Positions 12,750 to 24,005 of a stretch of DNA of 64,000 bases are shown here, piece after piece. The stretch is taken from positions 117,708-181,707 of the forward strand of contig NW_026252136.1 of assembly GCF_025399195.1 (NCBI RefSeq). Reading direction: 5' to 3'. Source of the stretch: Umbelopsis ramanniana AG (Eukaryota > Mucoromycota > Umbelopsidomycetes > Umbelopsidales > Umbelopsidaceae). Made by a program: the position numbers and the translations under genes. The notes beneath the pieces are model-generated. The model was not told the DNA's origin. It worked only from the letters and a program-made list of their open reading frames with translations, and made no database searches. Every line of letters begins with the position of its first letter. Within the stretch, counting starts at the first letter, position 1.

Positions 12750-14000
12750 ATGGGGGGTCATCAAGTGAATGATGCGGTTACATCCGTGCTTTCCGTTTCC
12801 TGGTCACCCACAACATCACACCTAGTGGAGATCTCTTCTGCATCCCACCTCTTATATGAAGAATTGCAAACAAACACGCTCCTTTCAATCGACATGGATG
12901 GGTGTTACTGATACAGACGTTTTCACGATAAAGGGCATGTGGTTCCCACAACATGATTTGCTGGGTTACTATCAGGATAATAAATCAAAGCCAGTCGCAT
13001 GTGGTTTGAAGATTTTTTGGCATCCAACTCCACAGACCCGGCCGGGAACGGTCAATTTCATTTTCGAGATTGCAGCCGGGCTGGAGGAAGAAATCCTATT
13101 GGATAAAACGGAGCCATTGCGAAGGAAGCCAGCAGACAACAAATGCTCAGTACCAGGACGTATACACCCTATAATTGGAGATTAGAGCCAAAGTCAATTA
13201 GCGTGGAGTAAGAAATCACGTAATATGCTGAAAGGAACGTTCGACTCTGAAGCATGAAAAACGCTGAGCACATGTATTCCGTTATGGAAGGCAATGTGCG
13301 TTTGGCAAATATAGCAAAATTGTGCTACGAACCTACAACAGAGCACATGGGAGATGTATTCGCTACCTTTCAAGGTACTTACCTGAGTGCCACAACGCTA
13401 GAAAACCAAATTGTTTCTTCGTTTACATGCCTCGTGACCATGTCCGATATGCCATTGCTGCTGGCGTTACATTTTACACCGGCAAACACTTTCCATTTTG
13501 AGAGGACGTGGAGGAGATCGATGATATCGTGTCCGTCTATGGAACATTGAGGCTGATCATTCTTTGGCCACTTCACCAAAACATTGATATTCGTACAGCG
13601 TTGTGTCGTTGATACCGATAAATGGTGGTCGATTGATCCAGATCATGATCCAAGGAAGAAAGCTGTGCTGCGGTTCAGGTCATTTAGGGCTGCGTATGAC
13701 GGCGGTTGATTCCTACGGATAAATTTTTCGGAGGGTCATGGGACAAAGAAGAATGCCCAATTTTCAAGTTTCTTTTTCTCGGTGATCCAAATATGGTGAA
13801 CGCATTATTGATTGGCAAGTGAGTTGAAGGTAACTTGGTATCAAAAATTGAATGATAGTTTCGGCTAGAGAAATGAGACAGATTTGTATCCGGGTATAGT
13901 ACACTACAAGCTATCAATGTGGGCTCATTAAAAACGTAAAATATTTCAAAATATTGACACTCAATTACGGGAGCGCATACTGGTTTGAAGCTGACGACAT
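12750..14000 (+). pseudogene. Decayed coding region of unknown family
   Basis: A block of about 1.25 kb with protein-like reading frame on the plus strand that moves between all three frames and contains in-frame stops, with no single open frame above 110 codons. Segments that read like ordinary protein include LLYEELQTNTLLSIDMDG, VTDTDVFTIKGMW, GLKIFWHPTPQTRPGTVNFI, VYMPRDHVRYAIAAGVTFYT, TDKFFGGSWDKEECPIFKF and GSAYWFEADDIKSNDVFDHG. Splicing alone does not join them: few GT-AG pairs fit. I do not recognise the family. It ends only about 100 bp before the pyruvate kinase start, so it also occupies that gene's promoter region. Alternatives are a gene with unusual splicing or an assembly-error-rich stretch; decay is my preferred reading. 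Confidence 0.45.
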
Positions 14001-14113
14001 CAAATCGAATGATGTTTTTGATCATGGAAATGTGACTGGCAACAATTTGGAAATTTATGCAACTTGCGCGGGTGATTTCACACTCTTTAGTTTACACTTG
14101 TTTCCATAGAAAA

Positions 14114-16020
14114 ATGACCAACAACAGCACTATTTCTAACACCCTCCAGTGGGTTTCCCAAATGGATGTGGACATTGAGCCCAAGGACGTTCGCAAGACC
14201 TCTATCATCTGTACCATCGGACCCAAGACCAACAGTGTTGAAAAGCTCACTGAGCTGATGGAGGCTGGTATGAATATCTGCCGTCTTAACTTCTCCCATG
14301 GCTCATACGAGGTAAGTTCTTTAGATCTATGAGAGTGTAATGCAAGGTGACCATCTTGCTGACGTGTTGTCATTTTCTTTACTGTTTTACAGTACCATCA
14401 GTCCGTTATTGACAACTGCCGCGCTGCTGCTGCTAGTAAGTTTTTTTAAAAAATTATATTATCGATAAGAAATTTACGGTGAAAACTCCACTGACTCCGC
14501 TTCCCAACTTTAATAGAGCGCCCAGAGTTCCCCGTTGGTATTGCTCTTGATACTAAGGGACCTGAAATTAGAACCGGTTTGATGAAGGATGGCATTGAGG
14601 TATGCAGACTATCACCATTTTTTGTTTGCTTTCTATATTTGTTGGGGCAAGGGATTTTTTTTTGGATCTGCCGGCCAGTTCAGCGGGAAATCTTGGGGGA
14701 GATATTTCCCGCTCAGGTTATCTAGATGAAACCATTTGGGACTGTGTTCAGATGAAAGACTTCGATTGTGGCCCCCCCAAATTTTAACTCAACAACTGCT
14801 AACGTTTTGCATTGCAGCTTCCTATCTCAGCCGGTCATGAACTCATCATCACTACCGATGACAAGTATGCCGAAGCTTCTGACGAACAGTACATGTATGT
14901 CGACTACAAGAACTTGCCCAAGGTCACTGAAGTTGGCAAGCTCATCTATGTTGACGACGGTGTTTTGTCATTCGAGGTCCTCGAGACTGCTGACACCTAT
15001 GTCAAGGCTCGTGCCATCAACAACGGCAAGCTCTGCTCCAAGAAGGGTGTCAATCTTCCCAAGACTCCCGTTGATTTGCCTGCTTTGTCGGAGAAGGATA
15101 AGGCTGACTTGCGATTTGGTGTCCAAAATGGCGTTGATATGATCTTTGCCTCTTTCATCCGTACTGCTCAAGATGTCAAGGATATCCGCAAGGTCCTCGG
15201 TGAAGATGGCCAAAACATCAAGATTATCTGCAAGATCGAAAACCATCAAGGTTGTCTTAACTTCGACGAGATTCTCGCCGAAACTGATGGTATCATGATT
15301 GCTCGTGGTGATATGGGTATCGAAATTCCTTGCGAACGCGTCTTCATTGCCCAAAAGATGATGATTGCCAAGTGCAACCTTGCTGGAAAGCCTGTTGCTT
15401 GTGCCACTCAAATGCTCGAGTCCATGACCTACAACCCCCGCCCTACTCGTGCTGAAGTGTCTGATGTTGCCAATGCTGTTCTTGACGGTGCTGATTTGGT
15501 CATGCTTTCAGGTGAAACTGCCAAGGGTAACTACCCCATTGAGGCTGTTACCACCATGGCCGCTACATGCGTTCTTGCTGAGTCTGTTGTATCATATCCC
15601 GTCTTGTTCAACGAGATCCGTGGCCTTGCTGTCCGTCCTACTGAGACCACCGAGACCATTGGCTCTGCTGCTGTCGCTGCTGCCATGGAACAAAACGCTG
15701 GCGCTATCATTGTCCTCTCTACCTCTGGTAGCACTGCCCGATATGTCTCCAAATACCGCCCATCCATGCCCATCATCCTCGTCACCCGCAATGAGCAAAC
15801 TGCCCGTCAATCACATCTTCACCGTGGTATCTTCCCATTCGTCTACAGAGGCGATAAGGATGCCAACTGGCAAATCGATGTTGAAGCTCGTATCCGACAC
15901 GGTATTGAGCAGGGTAAGAAGAATGGTTTGTTGCGCTCCAACGAGCCCATTGTCATCGTCCAAGGCTGGAAGGGTGGTCTCGGCAACACCAACACCATTC
16001 GTGTCTTGATCGCTCCTTAA
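14114..16020 (+). CDS. pyk: Pyruvate kinase
   Basis: Catalyses phosphoenolpyruvate + ADP to pyruvate + ATP, the last glycolytic step; cytosolic tetramer. Exons 14114-14311, 14393-14435, 14517-14599, 14818-16020 give 508 aa, the usual fungal length. The frame is open further upstream, but the Met beginning [13 protein letters not shown] fits family N-termini. Motifs: [43 protein letters not shown], the catalytic-lysine segment ICKIENHQG, the Mg/K-binding [12 protein letters not shown] and [20 protein letters not shown]. The C domain ends with [18 protein letters not shown]. The coding sequence is rich in C-ending codons (CTC, GTC, ATC, CGC) unlike its neighbours, the usual sign of very high expression. 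The third intron (14600-14817, 218 bp) is unusually long here and carries an inverted repeat. Confidence 0.98.
14682..14713. repeat. Perfect 10-bp inverted repeat in pyruvate kinase intron 3
   Basis: AGCGGGAAAT (14682-14691) and its exact complement ATTTCCCGCT (14704-14713) are separated by 12 nt. Each arm contains TTTCCCGC, which matches the E2F/DP consensus TTTSSCGC. In RNA it could form a hairpin within the intron; in DNA it offers two inverted E2F-like sites. Confidence 0.7.
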
Positions 16021-16260
16021 ATCTGCTTAGAAAGTCCCGTATTTTGTTAGCTCGTCTAAAGAATTGTGTAAATAGTCTGAATCCCTGGTCCATTCAAGGG
16101 TACGTAGACAGTGTTAGACATTATTAAATATATTGCGCTGCTGAGGTAGCTCAGAACATAGGCATAATCGTTGGCAAAAAAAAAATGTAGTGGATATGTA
16201 ATGGGGTTTTTAATGCATTTAATGTAAATGAAAGAAATGTATTTTTCGACGTAGCAGCAC

Positions 16261-17135
16261 TTATTGGCTGATTCTCTCCTGATAAGCAGACCAGCCAGCT
16301 TCCTGGTAACGGCGACCTTCTGCTTGGACATCACGACCCTTACCGTAGATACCGCGACCAACGATAATCAAATCACATCCACTTTCAACGATGACTTGTC
16401 GAGGTGTGCGATATTGTTGGCCAAGTCCATCTCCAGTAACATCAAGACCAATACCAGGAGACATGGCGATGAAGTCTTCGTCGGGGTGCTCATTAATGCA
16501 ACGCTGAGTGATGAATCCCATGACGAAATCTTGGTTCCTTCGGGCCATTTCGATAGTCTGAGTGGTGTATTCACCATAGGTCAAAGCACCCTTGCTTGAC
16601 ATCTCTGCGAGAAGAAGTAGACCACGACCCAATGGAAGACCGACTTCCTTCAACCCAGTAATGATTCCTTCTCCAGGAACACCATGGGCATTCGTGATAT
16701 CAGACCAAGAGGCGATGCGATAGATTCCGTTGCCATATTGATGTTTGACGGTGTTGCCAATGTCTGCAAACTTTCGGTCCTCGAAGATCATAAAATCATG
16801 CTTCTTCGCCAATACCAACAGCTGCTCGATCAAATCTTGATCAAAGTCATCCACAATGTCAATATGAGTCTGGAACAAGCGCATCAGCGATTGTGTAAAA
16901 AAGATAATAAGATACAATTGTGCGTTAATCAGCATATTCTACTGACCTTGAGAAGGCAGAGGTAAGGTCCAACTTTGTCAGCGATGTCTAGCAATTCCTT
17001 TTTCGTGGTGACATCAAGAGCCAATGAAAGATTGGTCTTCTTTTTTTCCATAAGGCTGAGAAGTCTTTTAGCGCAAGCATTGGGGTGCTTGGCAGCACGT
17101 TCGCCATATGTCATTTTGTTTGTTGGATGAACCAT
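16261..17135 (-). CDS. pyrG: Orotidine 5'-phosphate decarboxylase
   Basis: Final step of de novo UMP synthesis (OMP to UMP + CO2). Two exons, 17135-16947 and 16869-16261, give 265 aa, the standard fungal URA3/pyrG length. Visible: [20 protein letters not shown] at the N-terminus, [20 protein letters not shown] with the substrate-binding Asp, the catalytic [17 protein letters not shown] with the Lys/Asp pair, [16 protein letters not shown], and the phosphate-binding [14 protein letters not shown] near the C-terminus. It converges on pyruvate kinase with 240 bp between the stops. The promoter and the 3' end of the ERD1-like gene share only about 110 bp. Assignment is certain. Confidence 0.98.
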
Positions 17136-17247
17136 TGTGGACGAGAATGTGTAAGTTATTTGAATGGAGATCTATGATATTTTTTTTTTTATTTCCCGTG
17201 ATGAAAAAAAAAATCTATGGCTAACATTTTTTTGCAATTCCGATGGA

Positions 17248-18836
17248 TCAGTCGTGGTTTCCGTCCTTTGGCATCATCAGCTCAAACTCTTCAATATCTT
17301 CATTGATGCGTGGAAGTATGACCTGTGAACGCTTCACCCATTCGCTTTCAAGTCTGAAAAATACCCAAATCCATCTTCTGAAGATTTCAAGAAATTCCAT
17401 GATGATAATGCTGCCTTCAAGTTGCTTGATAGACAAATGAGAGCTTAGTTTCAGACTCCAGGTTGTACGGAGTACAAAGTCAATCAGCATAGCACCGACA
17501 TACAAAATTCGATGTGAAAAATGAAGGTGCCGTCGAAACCGGAGTAAGGGTGGTTGATGGACTGTGGGAGAAAATAAGGATGATATGAACACCTTGATTT
17601 CTCTAAATAATGAAGTTGGAATTGGTGTCGTTGATCGGCGTGGTGAATGGCTGGCGATTCCATTGGCTTGGCCGACAGAGTCATTGGCGGTAAAGGTCAA
17701 GGACACGAGATTCCAATCCATGGATACATCCCAAATGAAGGAGTACGTCGAATTGATGAAGACAAAGAACATCCTAGATGGCAAGAAATAGTGAGCCACT
17801 TATCACTGCCGCATGTAAAGTTTAAAATACTTTGATACTGACCATAAACGAAATAAGCCTGTATCGCCTATCCACCAAGTATCCGGAAGGTCTCCAAATT
17901 CGTCAATCCTTTTGGCAGCAATTTTTTGCGTTGCTGATAACATTATTACCGGGAATGCAGATGCATATTTACAAGCATTAAGTAGGTGTCGCTGAGTCTT
18001 GCGGTCTGATTCTAGGTATTCGAAGATGCATTGTTTAAATCGAATGATATAAGGAAGACTAGTGCAAGATGGTGTTAGTATGGTTTTTTTTCAAAGACTT
18101 ATATAATAATATCGTGCTAATACGTACCTGGTCATCACAGGGCCCATAATGTCTCGATAACATCCACTTTGATGCTCTACAACGAGATAATCCACTATGC
18201 CCTTGTTGACGATGAGAGCGCACCCCGTTGCCCACAGATCACCGAATACATTGGCAAAGCTGGTCATGATATCAGCCAAGACAACGTCTGAGAAATAGAC
18301 TGTTGCAAGTACATTAAATGAAAATAGTCGGAGCATCGATCTTATCCAATGCGGTAAAAAAAATAAAATAGGGATTAGTCTAATCCATGTTACTTAAAAC
18401 CTCATTCCTGTCAGAAAACAGCTAATCACCTTGAGAATCTGTGGCGCTCCTTGTAATAAAATACATGGCCAGGCCAAAATACAATAAGAGAACATAGTAC
18501 GTAACACATCAAGGGCAGCCAGCTGCGAGTAACGTTGGTTGAGGTGGCCGCACCCAACACAAACTTCCAGAAGGCCCATAAGTTGATGGCGACGATGGTG
18601 GTAAGAAGAGTAGCGATGTTAAAGAGTGGAGTATATATATTTCTTGACTTGTCGTTATGACTTATTCCAAGTAAAGATGCCGTGTCGATGTGACATCTTT
18701 GCAAAATGAATAGATTGAAAGCCCAGCCCCATAAGCCAATGCAAAAGAGGACAATGGGACGATAAGTTGCAGGGAGAAGGCTGTATAACGAGGCGGAACC
18801 GACTGCTAGATCGGGTCCTTGAACATCAACGTCCAT
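17248..18836 (-). CDS. EXS-domain membrane protein, ERD1-like
   Basis: Predicted multi-pass Golgi/ER protein. In yeast Erd1 recycles phosphate from the Golgi lumen and is needed for retention of lumenal ER proteins and glycosyltransferases. Four exons (18836-18430, 18340-18128, 18058-17843, 17773-17248) give 453 aa. The start MDVDVQGPDLA was chosen because the open frame upstream (to 18992) reads as cysteine-rich non-conserved sequence. EXS hallmarks: SDVVLADIMTSFANVFGDLW, LPYIIRFKQCIFEY, HLLNACKYASAFPVI and the family signature NSTYSFIWDVSMDWNL, followed by a final hydrophobic and Trp-rich segment. Several hydrophobic helices precede it. The first intron (18341-18429) uses an AAG acceptor. 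Divergent from the IND1 gene. It lacks an SPX domain in the visible N-terminus, which favours Erd1 over Syg1/Xpr1. Confidence 0.87.
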
Positions 18837-19410
18837 GGCGTGAAGGTAGCTATCACGATTAACCTTCACCGATGAATAAAGGGTAGTGGAGTTGCAGTAG
18901 CTTGGTTGGCTTGTCTCATTTCCACATCTGCAGTATGTGCCTGAGTTAGCAGTCACATCTGAATTTTGCCCGCCACAGCTCTCAATCCACATGCCTTGGC
19001 AAAGATACAGATCAGCTTCACTAGAGCAAACAGACGACCGTCAATTTTATGGAGAGTTTTTGCTACTACAAATCTATTTATGTGTATGCTATCAATCTAT
19101 CGTTTTGCACTCGGTAAAATGGCGTCATTAGCATCCAACCTCATCTCACTAATACGACGAATTTTGCTGGTACGGCACTTACATTGTAATCAAGGCCAAT
19201 TATTTCAATGTATGATAATCTCAATCCTCCAATTGAACACACTGATGTTTAATCGCTGTTGTCTGCAAGAGCAGGATTCAAATGAAAGAGAAGGTGATCC
19301 AAAGCTGGGCTAATTAGGCAGTCACAACTTTTTCGAATGCCAACCACTGGCATTATTTCCAAAGCATGGCGATGGCTCGCTGTGACATTTACTGTTTATC
19401 TCTCTGTGCA
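18837..19410. other. Divergent promoter region, ERD1-like / IND1
   Basis: About 570 bp between two divergent starts. It carries open but poorly protein-like frames on both strands. It must contain both promoters; no convincing TATA box. Confidence 0.4.
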
Positions 19411-20656
19411 ATGTTGCGATCTGTGGCCGTTTTAAAAAGCCTCAATGTCGGCAGAAGTGCGCGCCTGTTTTCTTCTACTCGCGCCATGTACCATGAAAAC
19501 CCATTGGTAGGTCGACAGACGCTCTTGCCCTCAAAAGTACCTCAACGCTGACCTTTACTCACTCGTCTTGTTCCAACTTTAACAGGGTCTTCCTGGGAAA
19601 CCGCGAAAAATTGCAGCTATCGATGCGAAAGGAAATGCACCAACCATACCAAGAGCTCAAAGAGGGCTCCCACAAAAGCGATCGTTACCGGGTATAAAGC
19701 ATATCATAGCCGTGGCGTCTGGCAAAGGAGGTGTTGGGAAATCTACCACTGCCGGTAAGAAACAGCCTGTCAAATGAGGAGGTCAAACGTGTAATCTAAT
19801 GGCAGGTCGATTCAGTGAATATCGCACTTGCTGCTGCTAGTATGAAAAAGAAAGTTGGTATTTTGGATGCAGATATTTTTGGACCGTCAATACCAACTTT
19901 GATGAATTTGAAGGGAGAACCTGAATTGACTGAACACGGCGATAATCTTATTCCACTCACCAACTATGGTGTTAAATGCATGTCCATGGGATTCCTTGTG
20001 GACAAGGAGGCACCGGTAGTTTGGCGAGGACTTATGGTCATGAAGGCTTTGCAACAGCTACTTCATCAGGTTGAATGGGATGGACTTGACTTGTTGGTCA
20101 TTGACATGCCACCCGGCACTGGCGATGTCCAATTAACAATAACGCAACAAGTGATCTTAGACGGTAAGCTACTTGAAGTGTTTGAAGAACTGTAACATAC
20201 AAACCTTGGCTGACTCATTTTTTCTTAGGGGCTGTAATTGTTTCGACACCTCAAGATATTGCCCTTATTGATGTGGTCAAGGGTACCAACATGTTTAAAA
20301 AAGTGGATGTTCCAGTAAGTACTATTAACATATCGGATCATTCATATGCGAGTGTACACGAATTCGATAACCTAATATAACGGTATCCTTTATAGATCCT
20401 AGGCATTGTACAGAATATGGCGCTCTTTATTTGTCCAAATTGCAACCACGAAAGTCATATTTTCGGAGATGGTGGGGCCATGAGAAAAGCACAAGACATG
20501 GGTATCCCTTTCTTAGGCGATATTCCACTTCATGCTGACATTTGTGACCTCTCTGACCAAGGCAAGCCGGTGGTTGTCAGTAAACCCGACAGCCCGTTCG
20601 CAGCTTGCTACAAAGACATCACAGCCAAGATCCTCGACAAAGTCTTTGCTTCTTGA
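19411..20656 (+). CDS. Mitochondrial Mrp/NBP35-type P-loop protein, IND1/NUBPL-like
   Basis: Fe-S cluster carrier required for assembly of respiratory complex I in mitochondria. Exons 19411-19506, 19586-19754, 19816-20163, 20229-20314, 20396-20656 give 319 aa. The start at 19411 gives a mitochondrial-type leader ([23 protein letters not shown] rich, no acids); an in-frame Met 15 codons upstream is possible. The deviant Walker [12 protein letters not shown], switch segment [13 protein letters not shown], Walker [14 protein letters not shown] and the Fe-S ligand pair [12 protein letters not shown] are all present, and residue order matches Ind1 rather than cytosolic Nbp35, which carries an N-terminal four-cysteine motif that is absent here. 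Presence implies that the organism has complex I. Confidence 0.94.
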
Positions 20657-20956
20657 TGGTCCGAAATAAGTTGACGTGCACATAAACATGTTGCGCAATA
20701 CCTAGATTCAGCTTATTGTATAAAGATATTTTTCGCCTATTACTTCCCTATGATCAAGCAATTATCATCCAAAATGGCATAGTTGCTATAAAAACCCGCA
20801 ATATGGAATATTGTCACTCTCTAAATTTATTATGTGCATTTTGTCCACATCTTTAAATGCTGAGATATCGGACTGAGGGCTTGGAAGTTGTATATTCGCG
20901 AATAAAGGTCATTTTTTGAGGAGGTTGTGTATCTAAAAGAGTGCACTAAAAACTCT
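20657..20956. other. Convergent 3' UTR region, IND1 / QCR9
   Basis: 300 bp between the stops of two convergent genes. AT-rich with candidate polyadenylation stretches on both strands (AATAAAG at about 20902). Nothing else seen. Confidence 0.45.
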
Positions 20957-21398
20957 CTATTGGACATACTTGTCCTTGATGTCCTTCCATTGCTTCTGTT
21001 GATGCGAAAAGAGACGAGTTAGTAAGTGTTGATTCGTGTAAAACAATAACAATGAGCAGAATGGTGAAAGGATGGTGCAGTAAAAGGTGAACGGATGAGG
21101 TATGTTGATCGTCTATAGAATCGCATTGTAACATCATACAAAGTTGCTTCGGCTTGACTTAATTCGATTGGTTTGATTCTCGCTTGCGCCTCCAAACGTG
21201 TTGGAAAAAATATATTACTCCAAGACGGAATAAAAAAATAACCAATTGAGTACTTACTCCCTTGTTAAGGCTATCCCAAACTCTGGTGGAAGTGGTGTCG
21301 AAAGCAACCTCGAAAGCGAATGCAGAAGCAAAGATGGTGGCAACGAACACTGAGTTCTTCTTGACAAGAGTGTTGTAGAAAGTGTTGGCGAGGGACAT
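20957..21398 (-). CDS. QCR9: Cytochrome bc1 complex subunit 9
   Basis: Small single-helix subunit of respiratory complex III in the inner mitochondrial membrane. Two exons, 21398-21258 and 20995-20957, give 59 aa, close to the usual 55-66. Sequence follows the family in order: MSLANTFYNTLVKKNSVFVA, a hydrophobic segment ATIFASAFAFEVAFD, TTSTRVWDSLNKG at the end of exon 1, then KQWKDIKDKYVQ in the 39-nt second exon. The intron is 262 bp, long for this window. The Met used is the second half of a longer open frame; the family N-terminus fixes it. Divergent from the G alpha gene. Confidence 0.93.
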
Positions 21399-21838
21399 TT
21401 TCGTAGAGGGGGGAATGCGAGAGAGTGACTTCAAAACAAATGCCAACCTGAACATAACAGCCGAAATTGATGACGCAAGCAATTTTCGGTGATTACTTGC
21501 GATTCCATATTCAGACCTCGTCCACGGCACTGGGCAACACCGTCAACCGTTCTTTTTTCAATTTTAATCATCACACCGGACAAAAACTGTTCGATATTAC
21601 CTGTCGGTCTCTTTCAGCCCTACTCCTTTGGTAGCAACACTACTCTTAGTGCTGGTTTTTTTGATTCAGTCTACGGTTATAATTAATAACGCAAAATAGC
21701 AACAGTCAAGGAAGAAAGGATCATTGACAATTCGATCGAAAATCTTCCAGTACATCCTTTCAACTTGTACAAGAAAGACAATTTCTGCATCACTTCAACC
21801 AACTTTTTTGACATTTTACCTGAATTCCTTTGGCAAAC
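21399..21838. other. Divergent promoter region, QCR9 / G alpha
   Basis: 440 bp between two divergent start codons, with pyrimidine-rich tracts on the G alpha side. No core element that I would assign confidently. Confidence 0.4.
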
Positions 21839-23344
21839 ATGGGGCTTTGCCTATCCGCAGATGAGAAGGAAGATCGTCAACGAAGCAATAACATCGATAA
21901 AAAAATCGAGGAGGACAGCCGACGAATGAAACGAGAATGCAAGATATTATTGTTAGGCAAGTAGAGCTAACCTATGCAAGCTATCGATGATTGTAAAATG
22001 CAATTGACAGCACAGTACATATTTATGCCGTAATATTTACTCATATTGCAGGAAGTGGCGAATCTGGAAAATCAACTATCGTAAAACAAATGAAAATCAT
22101 TCACCAAAATGGTTATTCCAACGAGGAATTGTACCCTTGGCGCATCACTGTATACAAAAATCTGATAGAATCAGCGCAGGCCTTGGTATACGGGGTCATG
22201 AAATTTGGCTTGGAGTTTGAAAACCCCAAGAATGTGGTATGAACTCATCTCCTTACTATGAACACTCTTCATGAGCGTCATTCTTATACAACTTCATTAT
22301 GCAGGAGCTCGGAAACAGGGTTCTAGAATACACAGTTCCTACTGAACTCACATCGTCACTTAACCCAGAAGTTGTTGCCGCGATCAACAGTATATGGGCA
22401 GATTCAGTTGTGCCTAGGCTGCTCGACCGAGGAGGCAGTGACTTTTACTTGATGGACTCGGCTCCATAGTAAGCTTTTTTTTTAATTTATAAACATTGAC
22501 GGAATCCTTAATGTTGCACGCTCTAATTATCACATTTCTTACAGCTTTTTTGGGGAGGTGACACGAATCGGCCAAGCAGACTATATACCAAACGTATCAG
22601 ATGTCTTGAGAGCTCGACAAAAGACAACTGGTATAACGGAAACCAGATTCAACATGGGACAGTTGAACATTCAGTAAGTTGATTTTACTTTATTCACCAA
22701 GGCATACACTTCGTTTTAATGGACATCAAATGTTACCTAGTATGTTTGACGTCGGAGGTCAGCGATCAGAACGCAAGAAATGGATTCACTGCTTTGAATC
22801 AGTCACATCAATAATTTTTTGTGTCGCATTAAGTGAATATGATCAAGTCTTGTTGGAGGAGTCTGGCCAGGTAAACTACTTCAACAATCGGTAAAATGCA
22901 ATAAGATGTCTAACCATATACGCTTTGAACTTTTGTAGAACCGTATGCAAGAGAGTCTCGTCCTCTTTGAATCAGTCATAAATAGTCGGTGGTTTGTCCG
23001 AACGTCCATCATTTTGTTCTTGAACAAAGTGGACGTTTTCAAATCCAAATTGGCCAAGATACCACTGGAACGTTACTTTCCCGATTATTCAGGCGGCTCG
23101 GACGTTAACAAGGCTGCAAAGTATATCTTGTGGCGGTTCAGCCAAGTCAATCGAGCCAAACTCAACATCTACCCGCAGTAAGTATATACTCAACATGTAC
23201 TGGACAAGTGGATGAATGTTGACCCATTGCTGTTTCTGCTGTAGCTTAACCCAAGCAACCGATACATCCAATATACGACTTGTGTTTGCGGCAATCAAGG
23301 AAACCATTTTACAAAACGCATTGAAGGATTCTGGCATATTATAA
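21839..23344 (+). CDS. Heterotrimeric G-protein alpha subunit
   Basis: GTP-binding signalling subunit at the inner plasma membrane. Seven exons (21839-21956, 22052-22236, 22305-22468, 22545-22673, 22741-22870, 22939-23177, 23245-23344) give 354 aa, typical length. The N-terminus MGLCLS carries the myristoylation Gly2 and a palmitoylation Cys4. Motifs: P-loop GSGESGKST at 40-48, RARQKTTGI with the catalytic Arg, [12 protein letters not shown] with the catalytic Gln, FLNKVDVF and TQATDTSNI. The C-terminus ends KDSGIL, so the Cys four from the end that pertussis toxin modifies is replaced by Ser, as in the fungal group III class linked to cAMP signalling. The first intron starts with GC, splitting the P-loop codon region. 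Class III assignment is inferred from the C-terminus. Confidence 0.96.
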
Positions 23345-24005
23345 AGCCAGATTACTCCAACAAACGATTTTCAACAATTCGTCCCAATGTCGTACTTTTA
23401 TTGCTCACCCTCGTTAATCTTCTCGTTTATATTAATCAGCTCAACTGCATAACAATCCAACACCACTCTACTCCTTCACATTTACAATCTCATACGATCA
23501 GTTCAGTTCTTGCTGTATCCCAGCCAGTCTGACAATGTCCTTCTCCCTCCCGCCATAATTTAATTTTTTTCTTTCCTTCCTACGGTTTTTTGATTCCTTT
23601 ATCCAAAAACCATTGTGCAAAGGAATAACTTTCTATTCTCGATCCCACTATATCAAAGTATAGCTTGTATTCAGGTGTATCGGCGGCATCTTGAACACTA
23701 CTACTTCTTGTAAAACCAAATAAAAAGTCACAGAACGCAAGGCACTGGTTGCCTTACGTTTGTTTAAACATTATTCAATTCGGGGTAAAATAAGTACTCG
23801 TGGGGGTAGAATTAGAAAAGAGAAAAATAATTTGTCTTCATACAGTAAATAAAAAATGTCTCGGACCAGAGACACAATGCAGTGTACACAAGAACATGGT
23901 TAGATAGGTTAAATAAGCGACAAAACATAATGAAAATTAGCTATTGAAGGAGGGCAAATTAAGACATGGGGTGGTATAACTATTTGGCTAGAGCAACTTT
24001 CTTTT
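23345..24005. other. Convergent 3' region, G alpha / ArfGAP gene
   Basis: 660 bp between two convergent stops. Pyrimidine-rich then AT-rich, with AATAAA at 23719-23724 as a plausible plus-strand polyadenylation signal. No gene recognised. Confidence 0.5.

Noticed and set aside
12750-14000. Transposase or viral relic as the source of the decayed block
   Set aside because: No terminal repeats, no catalytic triad pattern, no reverse transcriptase, integrase or capsid-like segment recognised; the family remains unknown.
15449-16009. 186-codon alternative frame inside pyruvate kinase
   Set aside because: Shadow frame created by strong codon bias; pyruvate kinase fills the other frame end to end.
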